A stretch of 64,000 nucleotides of DNA from Trichobilharzia szidati (GCA_944472155.2 OX235277.1:13340804-13404803), one strand, 5' to 3'; positions 31,240-44,289 are shown, numbered from the stretch's first letter. Program-made: numbers and translations. Notes: a model not told the origin generated them from the letters alone.

Positions 31240-32830
31240 AGTAATAATGAAGAACAAAACAGTTTAATTGGAAATCATAAGTCACAAGGAGTGGATGCAT
31301 CTGCGCCAGCCACTGAGAACGATTTTGAGCCATGTCACCAATTGTTTCCAACCATTGATTTTTACCATCCCGAGGACCCCAACCAATCAGGAAGTCTACA
31401 CCTTCCTACGTGGCTTAGACTAACTGTTGTAGATTTCATTGACTGGTGCCATGTTTTCGTTTGACTGCCGTTAGCTCTTTTCTAGCTTGGCCCTATATCA
31501 GCTAACATTGCCCATTGTCGAGGAAGGCGATGATTAGGCATACGTAGCACATGTCCTAACCATCTCAGTCGAAGTAATTTCACAGTTTCGTCGATTGATT
31601 TCCCCTCCTTACCTAGCACTCGACGCCTAACCTCGATATTGCTCACCTTATTATACCACTTCACACGAGAGATAGAACGCAGGCACTTATAATCAAAGAC
31701 AGCTAATCTTTTCATGTCTTCTGCTCTCAATGGCCAGGTCTCACAGCCAGCTATAAAGGAGGACGGAGCGGACTGTTGAGCAGTACACACGCCCTTTGGT
31801 CGATAGTCGGATATCACGTCTACGCCAGAGACGGCGGAAACTGGTGTATGCGAACCTAGCCCTCTGTATTCGTGCTGATATTTCGTCTGAGATCAACCCG
31901 TTGGGGCTGATGGTACTTCCCAAGTAATTGAAGCGGTCAACGTGTTCTACCACTTCACTTCCTATTTCTAATCTAGGGGTCGGTGAAGTCCAATCCTGCA
32001 GCATCATCTTGCATTTTACAGGGGCGAATCGCATGCCAAACATACGAAGATTGTTGCTGAAGGTGTTCAGTAGACTCTGCATTTTGTCAGAGTCCTCGCC
32101 TAGAAGGATTATATCGTTCGCATATTCTAAGTCAACGAGATTCTTCCCTGGTAGCAAGTCAATCCCTGAGTCGCTGAAGTGTGTTAGGGTTAAGTCCATT
32201 AGTACGTCTATGATGAAGTTGAATAGGAATGGGGATAATGGGCATCCTTGACGGACGCCACTAGTCGTCACCACTTCAGATGACAACTCGCCGTAAGACC
32301 TCACCTGGCTGCATGAGTACGAGTAGAGTGCCTTAATCAGTGCAATGTGTTTTCTTGGCATTCCCTTTACAGCCAAGCATCGCCAGAGAACCTCCCGGTC
32401 GACGTAATCGAATGCCGTCTTTAGGTCAACAAATATAATGATTGTCGGACGCCGGTAGGAATGCCTATGTTCTAGAATCTGTCGGAGGGTGAAGATATGA
32501 TCAATAACCCTCTTCCTGGCCTAAAACCTGCCTGGTTGTTTCGTGTTTGTGCCTCCCGATATCATTGAGCCTAGGACTTTAGTTACTATATTAGTCAAGC
32601 TAATCCCTCTGTGATTATCACAAGAAGATTTGTCTCCCTTCTTGTATATCGGGATGATCAGTGACTTATACCAGCCCGACGGGACTTCCTCTGATTCCCA
32701 GACGCTGCCTAGAACCTCAGTTAACGCAGACAGCAAACTGTCTCCACCGTACTTAAATACCTATGGAGTCAATAAATCAGGTCCCGCATCAAAATGTTCG
32801 ACTCTCTCCTTGTCATACATAAATGCATTA
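31240..32830 (-). pseudogene. RTE-A (SR2-like) insertion, unit 2
   Basis: The best-preserved RTE-A: an open frame of 211 codons (32376-31741) covers MAVKGMPRKHIALIKALYSY, GVRQGCPLSPFLFNFIIDVL (motif B), VDLEYANDIILLGEDSDKMQ (catalytic box), [18 protein letters not shown] and [19 protein letters not shown]. The catalytic box reads YAND instead of YADD, which removes an essential metal ligand. Upstream GDKSSCDNHRGISLTNIV and downstream [15 protein letters not shown] are in other frames. Same location as in unit 1, so it was inserted before the duplication. Confidence 0.9.
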
Positions 32831-34139
32831 CTAGCTTCACAATTAATTCAACCACATAAACACATTAATTCATCATATAAACAACTCTTGTTTTCTTAAG
32901 CCTCATTAACAATCGCCTTTTTATTCATTAAATCGTTTGCAACATTGTTGGTTTGCAATTACTCTCATATACACACCCATATGTATAGTATTTGATCTTT
33001 CTATTCATCCTGAGCAGTGTGTAAACAAAATCTCATATTGTCAAATGGAATTCAAGTTGACTTTGAAATGAGACTATATTCCACACTACCGAGTAGAGTT
33101 AGACAATACAAAGCTCTTTTCACACTTTAATAACAATAAGTATAATATTAATAGTTATCAGTTCTGTAAACAGACGAGACACAAATTTTTCTCTGTTTAG
33201 AGCCATCTATTTATGAATTAAGATGAGAGACAGGGATTAGATGCTTCATGCATATGTCAAAACAACGCGAGATAATTAATTAACTAGACTACTAGTGATA
33301 AAAATAGTAGTATTCGGATAAATAATAATGAGCACTTCGAGTATAGTCTTGACGACACTGTGTTAACGAATTCACTTAATAAATTAAGGTTAGATTTCTT
33401 ATGGATATTTGATTAATAAGTACTGTTTCGACGTATCAGCTGAATGTGTATTCTTATGCATTCAACTATTAATTATATAATGATATATTCTCAGAAATGT
33501 TGGTTTGTTTCATTGACTGGTGCCATATTGTGCCAGGCTTTGTGTTACACTTAAATCAAGTAAAAATCACCGTATATTTTATTATTCATCACACTCATTG
33601 TCTATTGTTCAGCCGATTTCAGTGATCGCCATCATTTATTGACGAATTTCTGAACTCATTCTCAAGATCTAACTACATTGGATAAATGATATATTTCTTT
33701 ATTTTAATTCAATAACATGTGTATAACTGTAAAATGTCTCAAATTTCATACCATTTTCAACTGAATTCCACATCAATTTCAACAACTGCCTGCCATTTTG
33801 TAGACACAAAATGCCATTTGAACTTCGTTAACTCCGTGTGTGTGTGAAATGAAGCCGTGTGAAACACTGGCACATAGAGAAAATCAAAACAGGTGATTCA
33901 GTGGAGAGACTCATCCCAACAACGAATTTATTATCAAGCTGTACAATCGCAAATATATATGGTTGTTTTTTTAAGAAATTATATCCGGTGAGCGAACTGA
34001 ATCTACGGTGTGAATGCACAAAATAATAATAGTATGGAAGGTGATTAAAATATTTGTGATTAAAATCACACTTAAATGTCAAGTAGCAAAACAGTTAATG
34101 TCATATATAGAATAATTCATAGCATGCATAGAACTTGGA
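32831..34139. repeat. Macro-unit body with landmarks L1 and L2, unit 2
   Basis: Equivalent to 25821-27125. No gene recognised. Confidence 0.7.
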
Positions 34140-34860
34140 AGGGATGTGCAGGAGAATTAGCTTGACTAATATGGTATCCAAATTTCTGGGCTCAATAATC
34201 ATGAGTAGACTAAGTGGTGCTCGGGAGGAGCAGACACAAGAGAACCAGGCAGGCTTTACACCATGGAGAGGGTGTATTGATCATATCTCCACCCTTCGAC
34301 AGATTCTGGAACACAGGCATACTTACCGGCGTCTAACAATCATCACATTTCTTAACCTGAAAGCGGCATTTGATTCCGTCGACTGACAGGTACTATGGCA
34401 ATGTTTCGCCGTGAATTGAATGCCAAGAAAGTGCATCGCGCTGATCAAGGCACTGTACTCGAACTCATGCAGCCAGCCACATGAGAGCCTACGGAGAGTT
34501 GTTATCTAAAATTGTGACAACCTGTGATGTCCGTCAGGGATGCCCAATGTCCTCATTTCTGTTTAGTCAAATCATAGATATACTTATGGACTTAATCCTA
34601 AGTGACTTCAGCAACTCAGGAATTGACTTGTTACCAGGGAAGAATCTCGTTGACTTGGAGTATGCGGATGGTATAATCCTACTGGGTGAAAACGCTGACA
34701 AAATGCAGAGTCTTCTGAACACCTTGAGCAGAAATCGTCTAGTGTTTGGCGTGCGATCTTCTCCTGGCAAATGTAAAATGATACTACAGGACTGGACTAC
34801 ATCGACTAACTCCTAGCTTAAGATAAGGAGTGAAGTGATATAGTGTGTCGACCACTTCAC
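34140..34860 (+). pseudogene. RTE-A fragment, plus strand
   Basis: CRRISLTNMVSKFLGSII, ENQAGFTPWRGCIDHISTL, FLNLKAAFDSVD (RT motif A, about 34350-34383), then in other frames IALIKALYS, DVRQGCPMSSFLFSQIIDIL and VDLEYADGIILLGENADKMQ. The catalytic box reads YADG. This copy lies in the segment private to unit 2 and is more diverged from the two minus copies than they are from each other. Confidence 0.85.
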
Positions 34861-34984
34861 TTATTGTAGAAGTTGTAGCAGCCGGTGCCAGTAGGTTGAT
34901 CGCTGATGATACTTCAGCACGGATACAGGAGGCTTGTTGGCCATTTGCCAAATGACGCCACCCCTAGCTTCGTAAACGTGATAT

Positions 34985-35060
34985 CCAGTTGGCTGTACAC
35001 AGAGATCTGGCTTTCCTGTTTCGATGGCCAAAGATGGCTTGAGCAATACAAATGAGTCGG
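34985..35060 (-). pseudogene. PLE C-terminal scrap (unit 2)
   Basis: VIIFVVPDSFVLLKPSLAIE and TGKPDLCVQ on the minus strand match the end of PLE proteins (YRVP..., KPDLCVQ). Confidence 0.65.
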
Positions 35061-35979
35061 GCACCACAAATATTATCACATCAAGATAACGATTTGCAGA
35101 AAGAAATTAACGGAAAATTAGTAGTAGAGCAACCATAATATGTGTTTGCCATGTAAAATGACTAAATCCACGAATTTACAGATGTCAGCTAAGAGAAGGA
35201 CTAGATGTGAGAGACAGCAGATGAACAGTAGTCATAGCAACAACAATGAAATCAATAATTTTCCTCTAGACAAACATCTGAAAAGTAGCGAAGGACATGG
35301 TGACTTCAGAGGAGATTATTCTGCTGAGAAAAACACAATGAGGCTGTACTGTTGAATTTGTAATACCAGTAGAGAAAGGAAATAGTGATAAGGAGTTCAA
35401 ATAATTTCCTATGAAATTATGTATCAGAAGGATAGTGCATTCTCCAATGTGTGAAGAAAATTTCAGCAGTGCATTTTACCTACTTATATTCATTATAGGT
35501 AGTGTAAATAATCACGACGTTTTTTGACTGAAGACGTACACAGATGATATAATGAATATTTCCTTCATCTCATCCTTGTTTCTTTCAGTTAACTTGGTAT
35601 TGCCTCCGTTCATTTGAAAGGTTCGTCTCATTGACTTCACAGCTATTTAATTGAAGGGAATTTGATGAGATGTTGCAAATATCCATGAATCATGAGATCT
35701 TTGGGAAAATTAGTAGCCATGTCTAGTTGATCTTTGGAAAATGTTTCAAATACATTTTGTGCTACTGATTATGTTTGTCAGTAGGTACAAATTTCGATTA
35801 AAATTTTGTCACATACACTGGGCTGTTGATTCCAGGTGGTAATTTCTGACCAACACAATCAATTTAATTCTTTCTTCATTACTTCATTTCTTTATCAATA
35901 TGCCTATTTAAAAACAACAGTCACAGTGTGCATTGATTAACAGGGTTGCGTCTCCTGAAGTCACTATGTTTTCTTGTCT
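35061..35979. repeat. End of macro-unit 2 and unassigned sequence
   Basis: 35061-35640 is shared with unit 1. It includes an open frame of 71 codons (35140-35355) rich in K, R, N and S whose second half is also readable in unit 1, but nothing suggests selection on it. 35641-35979 has no recognised feature. Confidence 0.5.
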
Positions 35980-36100
35980 ACTTCTCAGTAAATAATACTT
36001 CCAGTAAATAATACTGTTTCACTGTGTGATATACCTAATAAACAAACTAATATGGAATTACTTACTACCACAGTGCCCAAGTTTTACACATATAATAATT
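35980..36100 (+). mobile_element. PLE terminal-repeat fragment
   Basis: ACTACCACAGTGCCCAAGTT and the sequence before it match 7540-7620. CAGTAAATAATACT is repeated twice at the start. A degenerate PLE ORF follows. Confidence 0.55.
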
Positions 36101-36329
36101 CACAGATGTTTGCCTCAGACGAAAATTGATTTTAATTATTGGTTGTTTTGTTGGGATTTCGTTGATTGATTTCACTTTTCTTCCCACACATATTCCTTAT
36201 CTGCTTCTTCTCTTAACTGTTATTTGTGAAATGAGGATTTAACGACGTCATTTTTAATCAAAGAAATGAAGTAGCCATGTGATCTCCCCTATGGGTAACT
36301 CGTAACGGATATCTTCATGACAAGCATAG

Positions 36330-37310
36330 AGAATGGTTCGTTGAAAGAAACAATCTCGAGTCTGTTTGTGTATAGGCTATATATTGACGACACTTTCATT
36401 ATTTGTGATCGCAATCTTTCGACTGCTGAGCTTCTTCGAAAATTTATTGGTCATCTCCCATCTATGCTTTTCACTATTGAGGAAGAGTAGAACTCCGTAT
36501 TTCACTTCTGAGATGTGACGTTAGTGGGAAGTGAGCACGACTCGTGGAAAAGCTCGACTTACCGAAAGCGAACATTTACATGTCAGTACACTAACTTTAA
36601 CAACTGTGCAACACTAGGCCAAAAATATGTCTTATGCGTTCTCTATGCTCGAGAGTTCGGAAAGTATGCTCGATATATACGTTGACATAGATCTAGGGAA
36701 TCTTCCCACAACTCTTTTAAGTAATGGATATAGTAGAAGCTTTATTGACAGAAACTCCAAGAACGAAATTATCTCCAGTCAAATCACAGCCCCAAAGAAG
36801 ACTGTGTATGTGTTTGGCGTTCAGAGGTGCACTGTTACTGAAGTTATTAAAAGTCGTTTATCTAAATGCATCAAATGCTCTTTTTATGCAGCTGACTTGC
36901 ATTCAGTATTTACCAGCTGAAATGTGATTCGACAATGCATGAATAGATAAACTAGTACTTGTGTTCACCTCCATCTGCACACACTCATTCACATGCTCGT
37001 GTGGAGCTGATTACTTTGGACGATATAAACCCGAAGCTGAACAATACCCAGTTTGGTTAATGAAAGGTGAGCATAGAACAAGGAAGTCTTCATTTTGTGA
37101 ACACCTGCTGGAGTCAGGTCATTCAGCTCCACATGATTTATCCTTTAAAGTCATCTAAAGGACCAAATACAACCACTCCGAAAGCTCACGTTTTCTCCAC
37201 TTATGCATAACCAGCCGAAGCTCTAGCTATACCTCAACAGAAACCTAAATTAAGTGTTCAAAAACGTTTTGTCAAACCCCTTTCTTTAACTTGGTTATAG
37301 TTATGTTCTT
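36330..37310 (+). pseudogene. Strongly decayed PLE ORF
   Basis: YRLYIDDTFIICD (about 36375-36410) is the PLE catalytic region with IDD at the YMDD position. LLRKFIGHLPSMLFTIEEE, a CQYTNFNNC-like motif, LPTTLLSNGYSRSFIDRNSK (linker) and FTCSCGADYFGRYKPE (GIY-YIG, about 36985-37035) follow, then EHLLESGHSAPHDLSFKVI. Stops and frameshifts occur about every 100 bp. This is a different PLE lineage from the copies at 4.8 and 63.5 kb. Confidence 0.8.
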
Positions 37311-37659
37311 TTACTTTATTCTATTTTACCACTTGAATTCATTCAACTTGAGTTCATCTTTGCAGTCTTTATTGTTATCATCATCTCACGTTTAATTTTT
37401 TAGATAATAACATTTAACCTATAATAAAGGTTTTTGTATTTCCCAATGAATGAAAAACAAAACGATATTGTTTTTACTGACGTTTCGCTATTTAATGCTA
37501 AGAGCTTTAATAACATCTAACCTAGTTTAAAAAGATCTTAATACAAGTTCACTTATTTAATAATCTTTAAAAGTTTTGTAATTCGTCTACTTTAAATATC
37601 TTTATTCTTATGATACATATATTTACATTCAATGAGCAATTTCTAGTGCCCCTGAGGGG
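37311..37659. other. AT-rich sequence after the PLE
   Basis: Probably PLE 3' region (AATAAA-like signals near 37420); nothing else recognised. Confidence 0.35.
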
Positions 37660-37995
37660 TGTGACAGCAAAATCTCATATCTTCAGATGGAAATCAAGTT
37701 GACTTCAACATGAACGCATGCACCACACCAGTGAAAACAAAACAATCTTCTATTTACACATCAATAAAAATAATACTACTGATGGTGACAATGAATTCTG
37801 TAAACACAAGACACAATTTCTCATAGTTTACACCCTTCTCAGCAATATTGTACTGAATGCTGAAAATTCCTTGCTGTATCATTAGTACTGTTTTTGGAAT
37901 AAAGCAAATTATTATTATTATGGAAACATCACCACTTAAATTATCCCAAATCGCACAAGTGAATCTTTCAACTGCGATATACTTGTAGATGGAAG
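37660..37995. repeat. Landmarks L1 and L4 separated by a CR1 stub
   Basis: L1 at 37665-37840, a CR1-like 3' stub at about 37845-37920 on the plus strand (ACTGTTTTTGGAATAAAGCA plus ATT repeats), then an L4-like segment at 37921-37995. The order L1-L4 is the reverse of other units, so this is a junction between rearranged units. Confidence 0.65.
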
Positions 37996-38079
37996 GAAGC
38001 AATACTGATGAGTACAAAAGCTGTGAATACCATGGAAAATAAGATACAGGAGATTGTTCTATTCATTCATTTTCATAAT

Positions 38080-40681
38080 TTCCATACCACTTTCACAGGA
38101 ATATTCCGTCACAGAAGCATATTCATTTATTACTTCTCAGAAACTTTTGTTTATTATGAATAAATCTGACTACAAATTATCCCGTTATAACTGTTCATTC
38201 ATCAAATCATTTCCATCATCATTGCATGTTCACTCTCGTATTATACATATATATATGGCGTGTGCTACTGAAATGTTTTTCAGTAATATATTTAGAGACG
38301 CTCGTAGGCACAACAATATTAAATAGTGGAGAGATAGATTTGACAACACCGAGAGAAAATGAACTGTCAGTATGGCTGGGAAACATCGGAGACACAGAAA
38401 GAAGACAAAGAAACACATATTGAAAGAATGGCAGAAGTATGGTCACATAGAAGATCTGTGCAAACGGCGACTTTCGTAGAAGTGGATTATAACTTCCTTA
38501 TATGTGTAAATCAAGTCCCTAATGTATCATTTCCGTGCCGCGATGCTGGGACCTAACCGAGACGCGTTAGTATTGGCTGGGAAGCTGATGTAATTAATTC
38601 GTCATGCACTCCTCCGTTCATCGAAAGTGTTCCAGACCACACTTTTCAGCAACCACACACCTAGTTAATACCGCGAAACCCACAGGCATAACTGAGCTAC
38701 CAAAACGAGGCACTGGAGGAAACACTGTCCAAGAATTTGGAGCAGGCAAAGCAATAAACGATACAATTTGTCTTCGTTTCCTGTGATAAGACTGGAAGTA
38801 ATAGGGGTGAACGATTTCTTCTAATAATAAATACATAAGGTTGTATTTGGCTGGATGAGAGACCGTTTAACATACGGGATGGCATTATTTAAACGCATAA
38901 CTGTTAATTATACTTGAAATCTTTGAAATGTGATGATATTATGCCCATCCTGTAAGGGACAAGGCGAAACACTTCAACAAATCATCACACCGACTTTCAA
39001 ATTATTATCGATGATTTATCATATTGGTGGTAATTAGACGATTGATGTTGTCTCTCAGTCGAGGATAACTAGACATTTTGGTCTTAACTTACGTAACCAA
39101 AAGATGAGTCGTTATCGTTAGCTTTCCAAGCTTTCACGACTCCCACACAGTCCACTGTCTTACGTGAACACTGGGAACTACCTGAATAAACTTCTTCGAC
39201 ACAGATATTACGGCTTCACATTTCGGGCAGTGGAAATATGTGGAAACATTCATATAAATTGACCTATGCAGTGACACCGACTGTCTCCTTAAAATATTTT
39301 CAAAAATTATTCGAAGATATTCATGCCTTACAGTTATTTCATTCAGCTAAACATGTCAACCATCCACCACAACTCATCGAGTTCTGGTAGATAGCCCACT
39401 CGTCATCTTCTGTTTTTGTTGTTGTTGTTATCATGTAGAATTGTCCTCCACAACGATCATAAATTCACCAATATCTCAGTCGGCCAAAATAACAGTCTCC
39501 TTCGACTCACTACTTGACGCAGCTAAAAAGATTCCAATAAATGAAATCGTCTCAGTCAGCTGTCTTTCGATTATATTAGGCCGTGTCCGACTAAGCTGTC
39601 AGCTATACATCTGAAATATTCAATTATTCAATTGGTGGAATTCATGGGTTGGCCATTGAATCGGGCTAGTTCCCAGTGGCTGAATGGTATACGAGCTTGC
39701 CTTGCAACCGGAAGGTCCTGGGTTCGAAATCTGACAGTGGGTGCATACTACCGACGATTCTCTAATTAGGACGAAACAGCTGTCCAGTACTCCTTGGTTT
39801 TCAATGGTTCTCTAACTGATATCAATCCGTGATCAACTAGTAAAAACTAAGTCTTTTATTAATGTTCAAATTTTACTTTTAAGATGATGGTAAGTGAGAT
39901 AATGGCAGAATAAAGGAAAATTCAACTGACAATCCAATGTACTTGTGTTTTCATCAGATGAGCTCAGGTCACACCTTCTTCATCTACAAACACACAGATC
40001 ACTTCTTATGATAAATTCCCGTTGGAACAGGGACCGAATGTGTGTTTATTCTTATATATATCGAAGTATATCGAAGAAATATTCCCAGAAATATCCGTAT
40101 GTTTCATTGACAACGACCGACTATTTATGGTTGAATCTGATCTTATCTTTAGTTATTCTTTAAGTCCATTCACCATCGGTATCTTCATGCCGAACACAGG
40201 GCTTCAGTAATACCTGTCGCTTGAATTCTTGATATTGCTTGAGTTGGTTGGTTGGTTCGACTGAACCGCGAACCCTGTGATCGCACTTTGGAATTCCTGA
40301 TATTTGTGTCAGAAGAAAAGTAGTAAAGAGTAGAATCAAATAATGTGAAGTGAATATCACATTCTCTATTGTAGGTAGTTGTCATTTTACTGATATCTTC
40401 TGCCTACTTGTAAGAATTATCAGTAGTGCAATATACAATTTTCAATGTTTTCGAACACTCATGTATACATATTGATTTTACGGCGGTCTTCTAGTTGGTG
40501 AATATATTTCCTTCAACTGATTGATCTTCGTTCGATTAGCTTCCTCACCTCAGCGCTCTTCGCATAGTCTTATTTTGTTTGTTTCATTTTCAACAGACCT
40601 TATAAAATATGAAGTCCTATATGAGGACGACACTTCATCCATCGTATTAGTTCTTTATTCATAACGAATTTATTTTGATTT
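38080..40681. repeat. Macro-block Q/R, copy 1
   Basis: Matches 51570-54430 over its length, apart from a SINE-C insertion in the second copy. 40310-40681 is also repeated at 59930-60290. Start of Q (38.86-39.0 kb) resembles 63.40-63.50 kb. No gene recognised; short open frames such as 38604-38786 are not convincing. Contains an S2 SINE. Confidence 0.8.
39660..39850 (+). repeat. S2 SINE with decayed hammerhead
   Basis: A box TGGCTGAATGG (39677-39687), B box GGTTCGAAATC (39721-39731). Hammerhead remnant at 39745-39790: core CCGACGA, GGAC-GAAA kept, palindromic ACAGCTGT and cleavage GTC kept, CAGTAC kept. Tail ends GATCAACTAGTAAAAA. The same insertion is in the second copy of the block. Confidence 0.8.
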
Positions 40682-40880
40682 TTTTAATTATTCCCTTGGG
40701 TTCCGAGTGGAACACGGGGCTTCAACAACACATCCACATTTTTCTTTACTTTTTGAAGTCCTCTGCAGCTGGCTGGCTCCACGAGTGCCCATAACCAATC
40801 ATCTCTTCCTCTTCCTCCTCGCCAGACGACCTCCTCCATGTCACCCTAGGAGGACCCACTAGTCGCTTCCCATTGGGGAC
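40682..40880 (-). pseudogene. RTE-B 3' end
   Basis: On the minus strand it ends TTGAAGCCCCGTGTTCCACT then GGAACCCAAGGGAAT. VTWRR-like residues precede it. Shared with 60290-60480. Confidence 0.75.
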
Positions 40881-43482
40881 AACGGAATTCATAACTCATA
40901 CAAAAACCAACCTAACGAGTACACTGTACATAAAACTGTTGAGGCTAATATGAAGAAGGAAATATGAAAGACGATCGAAATTACCCGCCGAATATGTACC
41001 TTCCAAAAGCTTCAATATACATTTTTGACATTATCGTCACTTCAGGCAGGATTCGAATAATGTGTTGATAAATCAGACTATGTAGTATCACTGCCATGCA
41101 AACTATTGTAAAACTGGATGAGTGAGGAAGAATGATGCTGATTAATCCCTAACAGTTCAATACTGCCGGGCATCGGAACATGTCACATCAAATGATTCTT
41201 ATTTGTGACATTTTCAAAGCTTGTGTATCAATACTTTTACTAATTATTTCTTATGTTCTAAATAATGTTAGTCTGCGTAGGATGTAGATTATTCCTCTCA
41301 CTCCTGAAGCAGCACTATGTTAAATTGATGATCACTTATGGGATGAAGTATCGTGTTATCTATCTCAAAATTTGGGAATAAATCATTCTTGCGGCAGAAT
41401 TAAACATCTTGTGCCTATGAATATGTTTCCGTATCAAATTTGAAGTTGTAAAGAGATGATGAGAATCAGAAAAGCGTTATTGCAAATCTTGATATTATTC
41501 TCCCCAATCACTGCTAAACATATCACAGTTAAATTCATTATTCGTTTACTTTTTCAGCTTGATATCGAGTTCTATTCACAATGGAAGTATAAGTCATGAA
41601 CGATTTCAAATGCACATACATTTTCACAGTTCCAAAGTTGACACAATTTTGTCTTAATGAAAACAGAATAAATTTGAGCGATTGCAACTTCTTAAAGTTC
41701 ATCAACAAGACTGACAATGTGTGACAAAATAAGCAAATGTTTGAGTTATGTATGAGTGATAATATTTAAGTAGGACGTCATAAAAAACTCTTAAAAAAGG
41801 GAAACAATTCAAATCCGTCTAAATTTCATCACGATCAGGTTACAGTGTTTCTAAATTTAATTAATTACAAGATATAAGCTAAGGAGAGAACACAATTATA
41901 CGTTCCTTAAGTTTACAGTGGTATAGTGAACTTTTCCGCACAGTGAATTCAGCGGTATTTTGATGAACGCTCACACGTCTACGGTACACTATTGCTGAAA
42001 ACTAACTACACCTACACCTTCCATCCTTCATTTGTAAATAATGTTCAAAGAGGACTTCTTGGAGCTGAGTACCTCTAGTTCCCTAGGTGCTCAAAATTTG
42101 AGCAAGTAATTTATGAATGTAAGTGTAGAAAACAGGAATGGGTAGGGTGGAGATTGATATTCCATATTAGAAAAGTTCAATTTAAATATAACACAGTCAC
42201 TGAGTGTAAATAACTAGATGATGCTGATGTGATCAATTTATTAATACCGCCTCACTGTGTGTTATGTCAACTGAACTTATCTAATATGTTCGAGTAATTC
42301 ACTTGTATTTGTCTCTTGATTACCACGTCGGATAACGTTCTATAACGCCTCCGGAAATTGTGCGATTTGTGGCGTTGGTCAACATAACTCAGAACTCATT
42401 GCACAAAATGGGCCCTTTTAATGTCTAATTCACAATTATCTGAAATTAATTCCCGGTTGATTCTTCCGTTTTTATTAGGCAATTCACTATTGTCACCTTT
42501 ATAGGTCCATTTCTTCCACCAATCTACCTTACTTCTGCCTACAAGCTCTTTACAATTGTCTGACGGGATACGTCATCGACACGCTTCAACTTAAAATTAA
42601 ATATCGAGTGCAGCTTAAGTGATTTAATTTCATTAATCTCAACGTATATGGTTTTCACTGTATTCGAAGATGCTGGTCACTGTGGCACAGACGTCAGTGA
42701 TTATACGACTGTGGAAATTCTTTTATTCCTTTACGTTCCCAGTGGAACATAGGGCTTCAACCTAGAAGCTTGAACTTTCTGTAGCAGTGGTGCTTATTTT
42801 CACGGGATTGGGTTGCTAGCCTCATGACCGACCTTCCTTCCTCACCAGTCTTATTACTGGTTTGGCAAGGTAAGTGAGTGCGTCCCCGGCAGAGGATCGA
42901 TCACCGAAACACATATGTGGTTGGCAACCACTGTGTTTATATCTGTAATTTATATTTTACTGTGGATATTTTACTGTGTATATTTATAGTCTTGTAAATG
43001 TGAATCAAACACAACCTTCACAGACAGCATCTAAAATAACCCAGTAAACGCTGACACAAAAAAGACGCCGGAGTGCGAATTTCGATTTACAGGTGGCTTC
43101 AATGGAAAGCCACCAGTAAATTTCCTTCACAGTAACCCATTTTGTACTTCATGAGGATAACTTCAACCCTCCTCATCACTGATTATATGTGAAATTCCAG
43201 TCGCTCAACATCAATCTTCAACATAAAATCTAAAGCAGTACTTCCTCTATAACTTTCATATGCCTAAAGTTGATTTATTCGAAAAGGCCAAGTAATCTTC
43301 ACTGTGATGAAGAGACTGAAGAGACTGCATTTTGATCCTCAAATCCAATTCCTTCAAGGAAGCAATCGGAGACGATGATGAAAGGATGTACGAGAACATT
43401 ATCACTTAAGTCAGCCTACATCTCACAAGTGAATCTTCCAATTATCATGTGAATGTAGATGGAAGAATGGAATGATAGCTAT
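40881..43482. repeat. Macro-block S, copy 1
   Basis: Matches 47490-50030 over most of its length; the 3' part also matches 56.99-57.79 kb. It contains a SINE-C (42722-42935) and landmark L4 (43385-43470). No gene recognised. Confidence 0.8.
42722..42935 (-). repeat. SINE-C, minus copy shared by three units
   Basis: On the minus strand the body GGTCATGAGGCTAGCAACCC runs to the end GAAGCCCTATGTTCCACTGG then GAACGTAAAGGAATAAAAG. The head B box is at about 42890-42900. The same insertion lies at 49280-49490 and 57180-57350 and is absent from 23.5 and 30.5 kb. Confidence 0.8.
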
Positions 43483-44289
43483 TATTATTATATTATTATT
43501 TCTTTTAATTCTTAGAGGAACATAGGGCTTCAGCCATGCGTCTCCATTGCGTTCGGTTCTCTGCTAGAGTCTTCACCTGGCTTCAAGTCTGCCCACACGT
43601 TTTCATCTCCTCTTCACATGAACTCCTCCAAGTCACCTAAACTCGCCACTTCCCTTGTCTAGTGATGTCACTTGATGGTTTTCTCAGAGTATGGCCAATC
43701 CATCTCCATTTCTTCCTGCCTATTTGTTTCACAATCGGTTCCTGGTTGGTTCGCTCATTGCCAGAGATCTCTGTTGCTGATCTTTTCTGACTGGCCATCT
43801 GATCTTGAGTATTGAGCGAAGACAACTGATAATGAAGGTCTGTAGTTTGTTTGAAGGGCTCTTTATGACGCGCCAAGTCTCTGATCCGCATTGTAAGTAG
43901 CACTGACTTCACATTGTATTTGAAAATCCAGATCTTATTTTTGATGTTGAGTGCTGTTGACCTCCACACAGACTTGAGAGTAATGAAAGCTTGTCTTACT
44001 TTTCCGATTCTTGCTTTGATATCCTCGTCAGTTCCTTCCGCCTGTAGTTGAAAAGATGCTTCCCAGGTAGGTAGGTAAAAGAGGTTGTTTCTTTCAGGTT
44101 CCTCCCATTTATGCTGATTGTTGTCTGTTGTTGTTGTTGCTGTTGGTGGTGTTGCCCAGGAATCTTCATCACCTCTGTTTTCTCTATGTTCACCTGAAGT
44201 GAAGTCCTATCTTTGATGCTTCTTCTGCCAACTTGTTGCTTTTCGCTTGCACATCTTCCAGTTTGTGGGAAATCAGACATATATCATTG
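43483..44289 (-). pseudogene. RTE-B insertion with short target duplication
   Basis: Minus-strand order: VNIEKTEVMKIPGQHHQQQQ (glutamine linker), INGRNLKETTSFTYLPG, RISKQESEK, WIFKYNVKSVLLTMRI, RHKEPFKQTTDLHYQLSSL, NQEPIVKQIGRKKWRWIGHT and LRKPSSDITRQGK, then the 3' end AGCCCTATGTTCCTCT and an AT tail. GCTAT flanks it on both sides (43478-43482, 44290-44294). It begins after the RT catalytic domain and has frameshifts. 58300 and 61435 show the uninterrupted site. Confidence 0.85.

Larger units (their letters stand above)
29360..35640. repeat. Tandem macro-unit 2
   Basis: Second copy of the 7-kb unit at an offset of about 7.0 kb. A run of CACTT repeats is longer here (30896-30930) than in unit 1. 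The private segment is an RTE-A fragment at 34140-34860. Confidence 0.85.

Noticed and set aside
35140..35355. 71-codon basic open frame present in both tandem units
   Set aside because: Its conservation is explained by the recent duplication; there is no homologue or coding signature.
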